A stretch of 64,000 nucleotides of DNA from Pachypanchax playfairii (lineage: Eukaryota > Chordata > Actinopteri > Cyprinodontiformes > Aplocheilidae), in the NCBI GenBank assembly GCA_006937955.1, contig SSNP01000005.1, positions 5,306,696-5,370,695 on the forward strand, written 5' to 3'. This document shows, piece by piece, positions 46,715 through 60,200 of this stretch. The position numbers and the translations under genes are program-made. A model generated the notes under the pieces. The model saw only the letters and a program-made list of their open reading frames with translations, was not told where the DNA came from and did not search any database. Positions within the stretch are counted from its first letter, which is position 1, and every line of letters starts with the position of its first letter.

Positions 46715-49700
46715 GATCCAATATGGCATGCTAGTTTTTTTTACATCACCGACTTCCCCCGGTCTTTAAAATGTTGCAATTTTAGTTGTAAACTTCCTAG
46801 ATTTTTGTTTGTTTGTTTGTTGTCGATCATTAGCCCTCCTGTGGAATGTAACTGCTGAACAGATCAGTGACATGCAGTGTGTATGTTTGCGGGGGTGGAT
46901 TTAACATGACGTTGCTGTGAAGGGACAGACATGTCAGCATGGTTTCTAATTGCATTTTTCTTATTTTTTTTTTTACTCAACATTAGATATTTAGTTAAAG
47001 AGAGTGTGTTGTAGGAACATCTTGTGGTTATAAGGAATTGTCAGTGAATTTAAGTCAAATTTCCAGTATCCACTGAATCATAAACTGTACTGCACAAATC
47101 TGCCTGTAAACACATGTGCACACATTTTGTGGTGCCACATAGCACCAGTATTCCAATTCCTGGTGCGACAACACATACAGTGTTAAATGGTTGTTTGTCC
47201 TGTCAGCTGAAGGGATCTGAGTGGTAAAGTTCTTACTTTAAGACTAGATTGTGTTTGTGTTAAGTGTCTTTGTTTGATCACACAGTCCAAGTTGCAGAGA
47301 AGGAAAACTGCTCATAGAAACACTGAGCGAGAAGAGTAAGAAGGCCCAAACAACAGACATGTTGTCTCGCTGCATTCATCAGTAGTGTTGACACGAGGAA
47401 GCTTGAGGCTTTCTCTTTAAGGTCTCATCCATTTGCTCTGCCCTTCTTATTCTTTCTCTCTGTGGCTGCAAACTCAGCCCTGTTTCCATTTTTCTCTTTG
47501 CACGCCAATTCTCTTCCCACGTGTCAGGAAAGGATGAGTTTGACATTCATTGCTCATTACTCAGTTGCACCTCTGTTTCGCAACTTCTCATATTTCATAT
47601 GAGCTTACTTTTCACGCAGCCAAGAAAAGAGGGGGAGGCTCGTATGTAGGCAGATCAAAGCTGAGGCAGATAGGTATGGCAACATGCCCTGTAGGACACG
47701 TCTGTTTGTGTCTGTTTACGTATTGATGCACCCCTGGATGCTTGAGTATCAGCCTACCTCCTGTAGACTGAAATACTCTCCGGCTGCTGGTGACTTGAAG
47801 GAGTGCTGCCCTCCAGTTTGTCTCCTCAAAGTCTCTGAGGATTCAGTGGTATTAAAGGCGCTACTTTGATTGTCAGGGAATCATTTTAACTGTGGGTATC
47901 AGGCTTATGTCTTTCATTTTATTCTGACATCTCCAGAGTAAATTTATTCCAACATCTGAAAAGATGTGAAAAGATCAAACAGATGAAAAACAAGGAAATA
48001 ATGAGACATAAATCAGAAATAAATCTAGATTCCAACCACATTAACTGCCTTATTTACAGTGACCACTTTCATTTTGTAAGAAATGATTCTACATTGCAGC
48101 ACATCCTGACAAAGTAAAATAGGTCAGTGTTGAATTAGAGAGTCAGTTTGTAAAGCTTGACAGTTTGATTAAGTGGTCAGAGCTTCAAACTGAAGCAGGT
48201 TTGGGTGCATATTAAACACAAAGGATCAAATACATGCACTGAGTTAAAAAAAAAAAAAGCAGTGTTTCCATAGTCTACCTTGTCTGCCTCTATAGCAGCT
48301 TCCCTTTGTTTTTCTCTTGCTGCAGCTCTGACTGTTCATCGCAATACTGCAATGTGTCTCTTATTTTGGATTGTGGCTTTGTTTCATTTAAAATGTAACC
48401 ATTTGTATTGTTTATACATATATATGTTCTCTTGAGGGAGTTTATATACCCACAATGATATTATTTGGCTTCCATTTAATCTTACAGCAATTATTTAGCA
48501 AAAACCCTGAACCTACGATATAAGACTGCGACATGACTTTAGTGCAGCTGTATGAATACGTCAGTCATTTTAATCACTTTAACACTCTCCACCATCAGTG
48601 TTTTTTATTCCAGAGGCAGACAGCGTGTATAGATCCGGCATTTGTACTGCCGAGGCAGTTGCTGATTAAAGCTATTAGAACCACAAAAGGTCTAAAGTGG
48701 CTGCATTCTAAATTTAATCCAGTATAATTGTTGCACAGAGAGTTCTTTAGCTTTGTTTAAAGCCTTGAACTTCACATGCTATTGTTCCTGTGACATGAGT
48801 TGATAAAGAGAAAAAGAAAACAATGTAAAAACTCATATAAAATTCTTACTGTGTAGCATATTGTTTGCCTCACAGCTTTTACAGAGGTCATTCTTGGCTG
48901 TTTTTCTTTTATTTGGTTTCTATAACTATTTAATCCAACCCTAAATTTAAGCAGAGAAGGATGACTTCAGATGAAAAAGCATTAGATTTGAACCGATATG
49001 TGGAGTGACCCTTCTGGCCGAGATATACTGCCTGCCCTCATGTGCTCCGACTCCTCTTGTTGTGTCCATGGGGGTAACATGACAGCTGCTGATGTACAGC
49101 ACAGGCATGAGTGGCTGCATCCCCTCTGCTTGGTTGCATCCACAAACTCTCCACACATCCTTTATTTACTGCCTCACTCTGCAGACACCTGGCACTACAT
49201 ATACACATAGACGCTGGCAGCCCTGATCCTGCAGAGAAACAGCTCAGCTCTTTGCACGGTTCAAAGCACCTGTGGGGTAGAAAAAGAATCACTGTAAGTG
49301 TTATGTAAAATTGGCTGCACTGCATCCCAGACAGAAAGTTTAGGAGAAAAATCTAAATAAATATTTCACAGTGTTGCTTCGTCTCACATTACCTGAAAAT
49401 GTCTTTAAACAGATGGCACAGAAAACATGGGAAAGGTAGAAATAAAAGCAAATCCAGGGACTGTCTCCACATCTGACATGAAGCTTCAGAGCCCCAGCCT
49501 GCAGACTCTGTAACTTTTTGCCCCTGACTGATCTGACTGTATGACATTCTGTCTGAACTCCCGTTAAACCTTGCTGCCATCACCTAGTTTTCACAGTTTT
49601 GTCTGCGTAAGTGTTCCTCTGTGTTTTTTAGGTTGTAGGAATGAATGGCATTTAGCAAATGCTGTTCAGTGGTATTACTTTTGTACATTGTTGCTGTTTT

Positions 49701-51267
49701 ATTGTTTTTTAAACAGTAATGTTGGTGCTTTTCTTGTCGTAGAGGCATATTTTGGCTGGCTGTTTGTCTCCAGTTGTGACAGATGTTCACTCATGTTCAT
49801 TGTAAGAACCTGACTTTGTTAATTCATTTTTCTTGATGGGATTAGTCTTGGCAGAGCTCCTCTGCAGGGTAAAAAAAAAACCCTTTCTGTCTTAATACTA
49901 AAAGAACATACAGCAATTAAGTCAGAATTGATAGAGGTAAAATTTTGCATATAACATTGGGTGAAGTCCACAAAAGACATGCTGCATGCTTACTGTGATT
50001 CTAGTTTAATTGAATTAAGGTGTGCAGTTCTAATCTTCAGAATGTCTTTTCAAACTGCTGTCAGGCTCATTATGTATTTCTAAAATGACAGAATTACTCA
50101 AATATATCAACCCATGTGCTTTTCATGCACATTTAGACAAAATGTTCATTTCTATTATCAATTATTGGGTTTTTTATGTTATTTTTTGTGTCTCTCAGCT
50201 GTACTAGCAGTGTAAATGTTATGTAAAGTTGTGTTTTTGTCACTATGGTTTTCATACTTGATCTGTTGAGCGTTTGATCTTGTTGTAAGGGTCATAATAG
50301 ATTTCTTTTCATCAACAGAATTTCTCCTATTAAGTGACAGAGATGGTAAAGACTGAACGCACATGCAGCAAAATGGTTTTGTCTGCTGTGAGAAACTTTG
50401 AACCGAAGACATTTTCTTTTCAATCAACACGTTTTATTTTTACCCCCTTCAGCTTATTATTTCTGTAATATCCTCTTAATCCTTCTCCAAAGCTAAAGCT
50501 GAGTATTCAAGCAGTGATTTATGCTCCAGAAATGGTGTGTTTGATATTGTGTTCTGCTCATTGCCATTATCTGACAACTGCCGACCTTGACCCGCGAGTT
50601 TCTCCAGCACATTTACGTTTATATAAGTTGTCAACCACCTTCTCTTTTTGATCTAAAATCAACTATTTTTTAAATAAAGAAAACTGCGTTACAGAATTCT
50701 ATGATGCCGTACGTTCATTGCCTTTCATGTTTAATGACTCATTGCTTCTGATTTATTCTCTTTTTATGTCGCTGTCAATTATATAGGCCACTAATTCGGA
50801 TTGTGTCGAGCGCTGAGGGTTTAAGGACTTGGCATGTAGAGCAAAGAGAAGTGGTTCCGATGCAAATCTCAAGATGTGTTTAATAAAAGAGAGTGGCATT
50901 CTTGCCTTAAACTGGCCTCTTTTTGAAAATTGTTCAGTTATCTTAAAGATGAGATAACAGCAGCTGGCAGTTTGAGCCAAAGGTTTTTTTTAAAGAACAA
51001 AAGGGAGATGATAAAAGTGCAAACCATTAATGATTTGTCTCCTGCTTTAACAGAATGGAATGAGCAGCAGCATATTTTTGTACAAAGCTTGATCCCCCTT
51101 TTTAACCTAATTGTTAATCAGATCTGTGTGTGACAGTGAGTGGAGTTTAACGTGCCATTCCACCCTGGCTTTTTATGTTTGTTTTACACCACTGTTATTT
51201 CTATGCAAAAACTATGACCTATTTTAGCCTTTGTACAGATTATTTTGTATCAGTAACATGTAACTGA

Positions 51268-51273
51268 AATAAA
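51268..51273 (+). terminator. tspan9: Distal poly(A) signal AATAAA
   Basis: Sits in CTGAAATAAAGTGAAAG and is followed within 30 bases by a GT/T-rich tract (TGTGATTTTATTTTATTTTC), the expected arrangement for cleavage and polyadenylation. It is a likely end of the long tspan9 transcript. Confidence 0.5.
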
Positions 51274-51290
51274 GTGAAAGTAATCAACTG

Positions 51291-54104
51291 TGATTTTATT
51301 TTATTTTCCTGATTATTATAACAGCATTTGTATCCCTTAACCCCCCCACCACGTCCAACAGGAAAGTGCATTTCATTAACCTGAATTCAGGAGGCTTTTA
51401 TTTTGATGAAACTGTCTGTCCCCACACAGCATTACTAAGCTTGTTAGCCTGCAATGAAAATGATTTCCAAGTTTGCTTCTGCAACTGTTTATTCTCAGTC
51501 AAATATATTTTATTTAAATTTAACTGCAGCTATGCTTTTTGATGTAACCTCAGACACACTCTCACACACAGACACAAAAATCTTTTTTTGTCATCTCCTG
51601 GCAGACAGAACGGTGGGTCTGGGTGCCTTACTGTGTCCGAGCAGGTTTACTCTGCAACAAGTAAAGTTTCATATTCCCTTTTGTTGTATTATTGATATAT
51701 TTAAGTTTATGGCACGACAGACCACACCCAGTTCAGTCAACAGAGAGGGCAGGCAGACAAACAGGCCAAACACAAGCAAGGAAAAGTTAAAGAAAACAAA
51801 AAGGTAAATAATTTTGTTGTTAACAGTCGAGCCCTTATTCTGCTACTAGTAGGTAAAATCTTTAGAAAAAGTGGGATAATTGTCCATTGTTTTGCTAATG
51901 TATCATTTACACTGATAAATAAATCCTGAATAATCCAATCAGTTACTTAGATTGCAGGCAATGTTTTAAATGTAGAAATCTGGATGACAATTTTATTTTT
52001 TATATTTAAACAAGACAGAAGTTGTGGTTCTTGGACCAGAGTCAGTCACTTACTCTGGATGGCACTAAATTACCTTTTATTACTAATGTAAGGAACCTAT
52101 GTGTCATTTTTGACCAGGATACATACTTAAATGGTAAAAAAAATACAAATACATTACTAGAACTGCCTCTTTTCACCTGTTATGTTGCTAAAATTGGTGG
52201 TATTCTGACCCAAAGTGATGCAGAAAAGCTAATCCATGTATTTGTTGACTGTTGCAGTTCTTCTGTATCAGGATGTTCAAACCTTTTGAGCAATCTTATA
52301 GTTTATTTATGCCGCTATAAACTTGAACTGCTAGAAAACACATTAACTGCATATCTGCCACATTTTTAACCACATTTTGCTTCATATCTTAGGTGATCAA
52401 ACCAAATCTATCTTAATACTTCAAATACAAATACATACATTGAGGTGTGCTTTTGGGAAATTTTGAGCAGTGGAGATTTTTTAACATTAAGAGAAAATTT
52501 AAGAAAAATCTGCAAACAAATTTCTACTTGGATGAAATTCTTTCAAGCCAAGAACTAAGAACTAAGAAGATCTATGTCTCTAAAGGAAGCAGCTGGTTTA
52601 TCTTAGTATTAAAAAAAGATAAATGAGAAATCTGGAGCAGTTTTTACTGAAACTGCAAGTTGTAAGGTCTTAATAAAGATTTATGAGAAAACTATGCCAG
52701 AAACCCAACAGAGCAGTGGGTTGTTTATGATTCCATGTTATCATAGTTGTATGTTTGCACGTCTGTCTGTAAACAAGATTATATAAAATCTGTCTTGCCT
52801 AATTTTACAAGACTGGCTTTATTAAAAAAAAGTTTTGGTGATGCAGCAGATTTCATCTAAGTTTGCAGAATTGGACATTGGGCACATTTGGGTCAAATAT
52901 TCTCTCTAGTTTCTAGTTCATTTTTTCTTGTCTTATTTTAATCGGACTGGATCAGCTGTTGCTGTTTGCTGTACTTAGAATATCTAACTTTCATGGTTGC
53001 CATACAACTTTCACAAATAATGCTAGAATAAACTAAAAACTTGCAGCGCAAAAGATCAAACAAATTGTAGTACGGTGAGCAACTCTGTAGGATTAAACTC
53101 ACAGCTGTATACAGGGAAAAAAACAGATCAATGTCATTAAGTTTTCATGTTCCTGTGCTGAGACACCTGAGGGACCCTCTGTCTTTCTATCACTCTACAG
53201 GTGAATAATCAGAGATGAGGAACAGAATGTGTCTTCACATAAAGAATTCTCACTTCGAAGGACAGTTCAGACGACTGACTGGCTTTTGGAAAATCAATGA
53301 GATGGCACTAAATTTTTCATATGTTTATGGTCTTGTCTCCATACGGTACCCTCTGATGCTTCCTCCAACAGAAAATCAGATGTTGCCAGTCAATATTTAG
53401 CAAAGATTTTTCACAAATTTTAGAAACGTCTTGATTTATTTGATAACTACTTGGCTAAAATCCAACAGATTTCCCCTCAAGCTGACATGGAACAGCACAA
53501 CAGAAATCTGACTACAAAATGCAGGATATTGTTAAACTACATTAGATATTCTTTCTCTCATAGATGCTGTTGTCCAGCCTTTGTCAACTGTCATTCTGCT
53601 TTATTTTATTTTTTTTTACCAGACTACATTTGTCTTAATTTGTGCCCCAAAGCACAAGCCTTTCAGTTGCAATAAGCTTTATTACAGAAGCAACTGTGCA
53701 ACATACTTTTAAAAACAAGGTGCAGGATCTAAAAACTCTGATTTATCTAAAAAATACAAAGCAATAAGAAGACTGAGATAAAATAAGATTTACATTAACT
53801 AACAGGAAGTTTATAACAGTCCAAAGTTCCTGATCTGTTGAGCTGCAGTCTCCCAGAGTTATTTTATGTGTAATTTGAACTGTCAGCCTACATAGACAGT
53901 TCTGGGTGGTACCAGTGTGACAGGGAAGCGTCACAGACCAACACCCCTTTTTTGGCTTGACACCCCCATGGTGTGCAACAAACCCTCCCTTCTCATCACA
54001 GATCCACATGGTAACTGAGTATGTGCAGGGTGGGGCTGGAGCCTGTTTTGAACTAAAAGTTAGTTTAAGTCTCTAAAGTCTCAAAGTGGAATAATCAACA
54101 CATA
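51291..54104 (+). other. Intergenic region between tspan9 and tspan33-like gene
   Basis: About 2.8 kb with one LINE reverse transcriptase remnant (52010-52330). The bases before 54105 would hold the promoter or 5' UTR of the next gene; I see no TATA box or CpG-dense block. Two short upstream ATGs (54008, 54021) are followed by in-frame stops. Confidence 0.5.
52010..52330 (+). pseudogene. LINE reverse transcriptase C-terminal fragment, frameshifted
   Basis: The first frame reads NKTEVVVLGPES. A frameshift then leads to LDGTKLPFITNVRNLCVIFD, and further on SQSDAEKLIHVFV and a CCSSSVSGCS segment. These are the late-palm/thumb motifs of fish non-LTR retrotransposon ORF2 proteins, where NVRNLGVIFDQD and SQSDAEKLVHAF are typical. 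No RT active-site motif is present and the copy is clearly dead. It is inserted between the two tetraspanin genes in the same orientation. Confidence 0.75.
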
Positions 54105-54200
54105 ATGGACAGGGAAGTGAGTCTGGACCGTGCAGAGACATTCTCCTTTGTAAACCCCTGGATCAGATATTTTCTCTTCTTCTTCAGCTTCTTATTTTGG
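54105..54200 (+). CDS. tspan33: tspan33-like exon 1: start codon and TM1 start
   Basis: 96 bases, 32 codons from ATG at 54105 to donor TGG|GTGAGT. The peptide MDREVSLDRAETFSFVNPW followed by IRYFLFFFSFLFW parallels the human EEFSFVSPLVKYLLFFFNMLFW. The exon is shorter than a typical open-frame cut-off and was found by matching this pattern. The start fits because a stop codon (TAA, 54102-54104, in frame) lies directly upstream. The phase 0 end after FW is the same as in TSPAN9. Confidence 0.88.
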
Positions 54201-57200
54201 GTGAGTATACAGCTGAGCTGTGGAAGGAGTTTTTCCTCATGTAGCGCTCACCAGCACTGACAAAGTGATCTGATGTCCCAGAACTCCATGTTTTCTTACT
54301 ATCTTTGAGGATACAGATCACAAGCTATCAAAGTTGTAGCTATTTAAAAACAGAAAAAAGTCCAAAAGAAAAGGCTTATAAATAATAGCTGAAGAAATGT
54401 AACATAACTACTGCTCTATGTACTCCAACCTCTCTGTTGCTGTCTATTTTAAGTTCACTGCAGATACAAATGGCCATTCAGATCACTCTTACATCCCTGC
54501 AGTAAAAGTGGAGAGGTAGTTTTATCAAAGTAGAGAACTAACTTAAACTGAGGCATGAAACTCCTGGCAGTTTGCGTCTGAGAGCCAGTGTTAAGTTTTT
54601 GTTTTTTTTTACAATGTATGTGCATGCATTTGGGGTTTGAACTCTACAGAGATGACTCTTTCTTATAAGCAGTCACACAGAATAAACCTTATTGCAGATG
54701 CGAGTTGTGGTTTGAATATTTAAAAGTATTTAAATGAGTGGTTTGTTTAGTTTTTTAAACAGTGCTGATACATTTCACATGTAGATGATGTGTAAAAATG
54801 TGATTTTGTTACTCCCAGGATGTGCAACAGACAGTTTCCCAGTTTTGTAGGATAAAACGTTTACACATGAACATGTTAATAGCTAACTGCTGAGTAGGGT
54901 GATTGTAAGAATTCTTCAATGTTTTCAGTAAAATACCTTAAAAAATATTATTTTATTTTTCCAAAACAAAGATTTTAACAAAAACAGAAATGATAGAAGA
55001 TTGTGTTCCAATCCCTTTACAAGAAGCTCAATTGATACAAAATTGTGTGTAGAGGTGGGGAAATATCCGGCTTTCCTTTTACCCAAGCCGCGTTTTGGTT
55101 AGTTTTTTTTATTTTTGGGGGGGAACAGGCCTACCACTGAAAGTCCAATGGTTCTGGGCAGAAAGTTTTTTTCTTATTTGTTCCTGATTTGTATGACACA
55201 CACATCCTGTGATAACACTGAGTGGAGACACCCTACCAGAAAATGTTTTGCTGTAAAGTTGCTATTTAATCATGTTTGTTTTTTTAAGCATTTATTTCTA
55301 ATATTTAATATTTTCTAACATAACATTTTACTTCTTTATATATTGTTTTACCACTACTGTGTATATCTAGGTGGCTGGTGACCTTTAATCAGAACTTAGT
55401 TCCCTATCAGCTGTAGTCTACACAAAACCAGAGACCAGGACTCTAACGCCCAACCTTTCCATATTTTGAGCACCTGTAACCTTCATCTCTGTACGATTAA
55501 TGTTCATCCAACACAAGTCAAAAACAAGAAGGGAGCAGAACATTGTGTTGCACTCTCACTGTGATCTGAGCCAATCAGCAATAACTACTACCCTTACAGC
55601 CACACACTCAAGCCCATGTTGACTTTATTTATCAGACAAGAAGTGAACATTGCAACCTAATCCATCAGGCCTTTGTCCCTACGCCCCCATGGCTCAGTTC
55701 AGCCGGCGTTCACCCCTTCACAAAATCCACAGGGAGAAGCCTGATTCATCTCTTTCAAAGGCCTGAAAATGGAGCTGGAATACATTCATTCTGTAAGTGT
55801 GTTTCCATTTGCAAATGCACACTGCCACCCCTATTCAGATACGCACCAGCTGAAGAAAACATGATAGTAGAAAATGAAACGGAGGTGTAGGTGAAAACAC
55901 TCCCACACAAACAGACAATACGACATTATGCTCTTAAAAACCTTGAAAACATTGTTCCAAAGAAAATGAGCAACATGCCTCGTGTTTGAGCAACACTTGT
56001 TTCATCAAGGTACGTTACTATCTCAAAGATTTAAAAACAAACTACTTAAAAGAACGATTTACTGCTACACAGCTCATGTAATATAAACTGGATATGAAAG
56101 CCAGTCAAATACAAATTAGACCTCTTTTTATGGCTAAATAAACCATGACCATGATGTCTTCTTACTTCTAGCATGTTTATTAGTAGCAGAGCAGCTAAGA
56201 ATGAGAATCAGTCCATTTCTGTATAAAGAAAAAAATTTTGCAAGTAAGATTCTTCAGAGTTGATGATCAAGAAAAAATATGGATATCAGAAGCCTGAAAG
56301 AGGGTCCGAGTTAACTACCAGAGTGGAAAAGGGCAAACGAAGAGTTCTCTCTTTTATTTATGTGCTTATGGGTTTTCAAAATCTGATTTGGATGAACTCT
56401 CAGAGTTAGTCCGTGGTTTATGACTTAGTCGATTAGTGCTGCACAAATTGAATGTTTTTTGAGCATGTTCTTCAAGTCTGCCTCTTCCTTTAACTTTTCC
56501 TTTGCATCCTTCTTCTTTTCTGTGGATTGCATATTCTCCAGTATGTTCTCATTTATAGTTGTATGCTAATCAAAATATTTGCTTATTTAGTTAAACTCTG
56601 ATTATGTTCCAGAATATGTTCCAAGAGCAGAGAATATTGCAGTAAAGAAGTTTATATGTCCTCAAAATCAACCTCACACATGAACCCAGTTCTGAGAAAT
56701 GTTTTGTTTAGAAGATACCGAGAAATGACGAAAACATTTAATGGACAATCTTTTTAAAAAAAACTAATATGGAAGTAGTTCCCTGGTGTTGAAACTTACA
56801 GTGCTGACCATAGAAGGAAAAGTATGGAGTGATGTTATGTCAGCGTGACTGTCCAGGTATCCTTTTGTTTCTCCATCTTTTGAAAAGCTGCTGCTTTGAA
56901 ACGACAGGAAGCAACATTAATATGTTTCTGTTTGAAGCAAATATGTGTGGTTAGTGTTTTGCAAAACATTGTGTGATATTTAGCAAAAATAGAAAAGCTG
57001 AAATTGGGCTTACAATTGTGCAAATTTGGGCTGGTGATTTTCTCAATGAGTGTGAGGTTTTGCTAATTGTGTAAGATTTAGATTTTAGTGTGTAAGCAAA
57101 TGTGTGTGCTGATCTGTAATGTTGAAGTGTGACAAAACAGCCAAAACAAAAAATTTGTAAGGGCATAAATCCATTTTTCAGCACTAAGTAATATAAGATT

Positions 57201-60200
57201 ACAGACTGTATCATTACTTGAGACGTTGTAGGGTTGTGAGTAAATGTATTTTACTGCATATTTACTATAAATAATCAATCACATAAAACAAATATTTGGA
57301 CTATGCTGATGTCTTTATGATTCAGTGTGTGTGATGCATAAAAAAGGAATGTAGAATAGGATTTTTATTTGGAATATTTTATAGTGACAGATGTCAATCA
57401 TGCCCCTTAGTTTTTACAATAATTTGCAACAGTCTGAATATTTTTTGGTGAAACTGTGCAGAAGGTGTAAAATTAGAGTAAAAAAACTTGTTCATCTTAA
57501 AATATAAGATGATAAACATCGAATCTATTTTTTATAAAACCAACTAGTTCACGGACAATAAGCTATGAGTAAAATTTGAATCCAGTTTCTTTAAGATCCT
57601 CAATTATTATAGTCGCCACATAAAGTTTCATAATTACAGCCACGTTAGCAGGATAACTCAAAAAGTTATGGATGGATTTTGATGATACTTTCAGGAAAGG
57701 TTTCAATTAGTCTGAGGAAGAAGTGAGTAGATTTTGGGGATGATCCAGATCACCGTCTGGATCCAGGAATGTTTTTAAGGATCCTTCATCATTGGGAGAT
57801 AGAGCTGTTTTTAACATAAATGGTCCATATACTTGGCAAAAATAAATACAGGGTGCTGCCAAGGGTTGATCTGGATTATTACAAAATTCTAGATGCTATG
57901 ATCCAGAAAAAAAAACCAAAAAAAAAACCAGGGAAACATCATATTTTTTTATGTGACTTACAACACAGGGGAACTAATATGCTTGGCGTAGGTCTGCGCT
58001 CTATGAGTGCTTTTCTAGTTTCAGTGAAAAATGAACAATTTTAGTGAAAAAAATTTTAGTCACTTCCCTCTTAAACACAAGTGTTTTTCACACAGTGAAT
58101 TTGAAGGCTGAAAACTAAAACCAAGTTAAACACTTTAAAAAGTGAAGACAAATAATTCACGATAAGAGGGAAATTAAAGTTGAGCATGTTTTCAAGAAGA
58201 AGCACCAACACCACCTGCTTTCCACCCACTACAATATTTTACTGTGAGGATTTTATTTTAAATGAACTTCCACCTTATTCAGCTTTAAAACACGTCTTTA
58301 CATACACACACAGGAAAAAACAATACTGAGTGAAGCTTCTGCAAACAAGCTGAATTCTCTAACCAAGGTTTGACCTCTGTCTTAGAAAAAATATGTAAAT
58401 CAAGGTAAATCTGCAGAAAAAAGGGACGAATTTCTCATTATAAATGAGGGTAAACCGTGTCTCCAGCTCTGAAGCTCTGCATCAACAAGCTCCTAATTCA
58501 GACGATTAAAACTGAGACCCATATGTTTAACTTTTTTTTTTACTTGATATCCATCTGTTTGTTTGTCAGAAAGTTTGAGAGTTGTTACCATGACTACAAG
58601 GGTTGTATTTGCATGGGTTGTATTCAGTAACAAAAAAATCCATCCATCCATCCATCCATCCATCCATCCATCGCTTCTCAATAGGCTGGATTTCATATGA
58701 TTTTACAGGATCTCTTCAGATTTTGTGAGATTGTCTCATGCATTAGCAGTCCAGTTTTTGTACTTGATCATTTAAAAGCCTAACACAGACTCATGAGTCA
58801 TTCCAGCACCAAAAAGAACTCATTTAAAAATAGATCTTTTGTAACTTTTTGGGCTGCAACTTCCAAAAACAATCTGTTCCTCTTTCTTTAGCTGCATTTA
58901 CACAAATGCCAAAGACAAAAGATTGTTAGACATAGAAGTATTAATTTAGCATCGACGAGGTGATTTTTAATAAAGTATTAGCTGGAGCTCTTGTGTAGCT
59001 CTTCATGTTGTTTGTTTCTTCTCTATTAAGTTAATTATGTATTTTTACTTTAATTATCTCAAGTTTATTAACATAAAGATGTGTTTCTGTACCTTGACAT
59101 GTTTCGACCATCATCTGCAGTCATCCTCAGAAGTGTCTCCAGGTGTTGATGCCGTGTGTCTTTATCAGCTGTTTTTCCCTGTGGTCAAAATACAGAAAAA
59201 ATCCTTACATTTGAACAGAACAAACGTGAGATAATCATGATGTTTGTTTTAAATTAAACTGAGAAAACTGGACAAGTTGAGGACAAAAGAATGAATGAAA
59301 ACGGCTCAAGACTTTTGCACAGTATTGTGTACAACAGATTCATCCTGCTCAGTGTGCAAAGAGCTGGAAGGCTCACACAGACAAGGCTAATGTAGGAAGA
59401 CGTACAACCATGCACACTCACATTTACGGCCCAATAAATTTAACATGCGTGTCTTTGGGCAGGAGGGGAAATCCAGGGCAGACAGAGAAAACCTGTTAAA
59501 GCCCATAAAATCCTGCTTATAGAAAGAGTCAAGGTTTTAACCAGAAACCTTGTTGTTGTAAACCAAAAACAGTTAGACATGTAACTGTTAATCCAGTTTC
59601 TCCTTCATCAAGTCAGTTCCAACAGGAGAAGAAACCAGAAACAACAAAAAAACTCTGCAGTAACAAAGAACACAGAACACATGAAGTAACTGCAGCTCTG
59701 GATCAGTTTCTATAATCTTGCTCCTCTGTTGGCAAATTCTAAACACCTGATTTTTTTTTTTTTTTTTTCCAGAGATTCAAGGACAGCTGCAGGAACCACG
59801 AGAGTAATTAACATAAACAGTGCCAGCTTTCATGTAGATAAACCTGTTTAAATTATAAATTCTATTTTCTTGCAGGTTTTCTCTTTATTGATTATTGGAA
59901 TTGGGGTGTATGCTAAAGTCCAGAAAGCTACAGGTACACAAACAGACACTGATCACAATGACTAATAAAACTTTGGGTTGAATTTTAGGTTTGTCCTTTA
60001 GTTGTTTTAACTCTCACAATTTTATCTGATATATAGTTCATGGATGACAAAAAAAAAGATTAACCTGGGGTTAATCCCAGTGATCATAACACCGCTCTGT
60101 GCATAATCCTCTGATATCCGATCAAGACTGATGGCTTTAGACTCTCAGGAAAGGTGGTGGGGGGGGCAATGCACAAATTGTAAACAGCAATTGGGATGTG

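Larger units (their letters stand above)
46256..51290 (+). other. tspan9: tspan9 3' UTR (probable long form)
   Basis: Begins right after the stop codon. A proximal AATAAA lies at 46709 and a distal one, in a better context, at 51268. Mammalian TSPAN9 mRNAs also have 3' UTRs of several kilobases. No open frame in the 5 kb looks like a gene. The extent of the UTR is an inference from the signals and the absence of another gene. Confidence 0.5.
54201..59875 (+). other. tspan33: tspan33-like intron 1 (5.7 kb)
   Basis: No coding sequence. It contains an interspersed repeat of a widely seen type (57650-58020), a (CATC)n microsatellite (58638-58672) and a decayed SINE (59443-59592). A less AT-rich block at about 55370-55790 may be regulatory, but nothing specific supports that. 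Confidence 0.75.

Noticed and set aside
58493..58696. Protein with DGWM repeats on the minus strand
   Set aside because: Artefact of the (CATC)n microsatellite.
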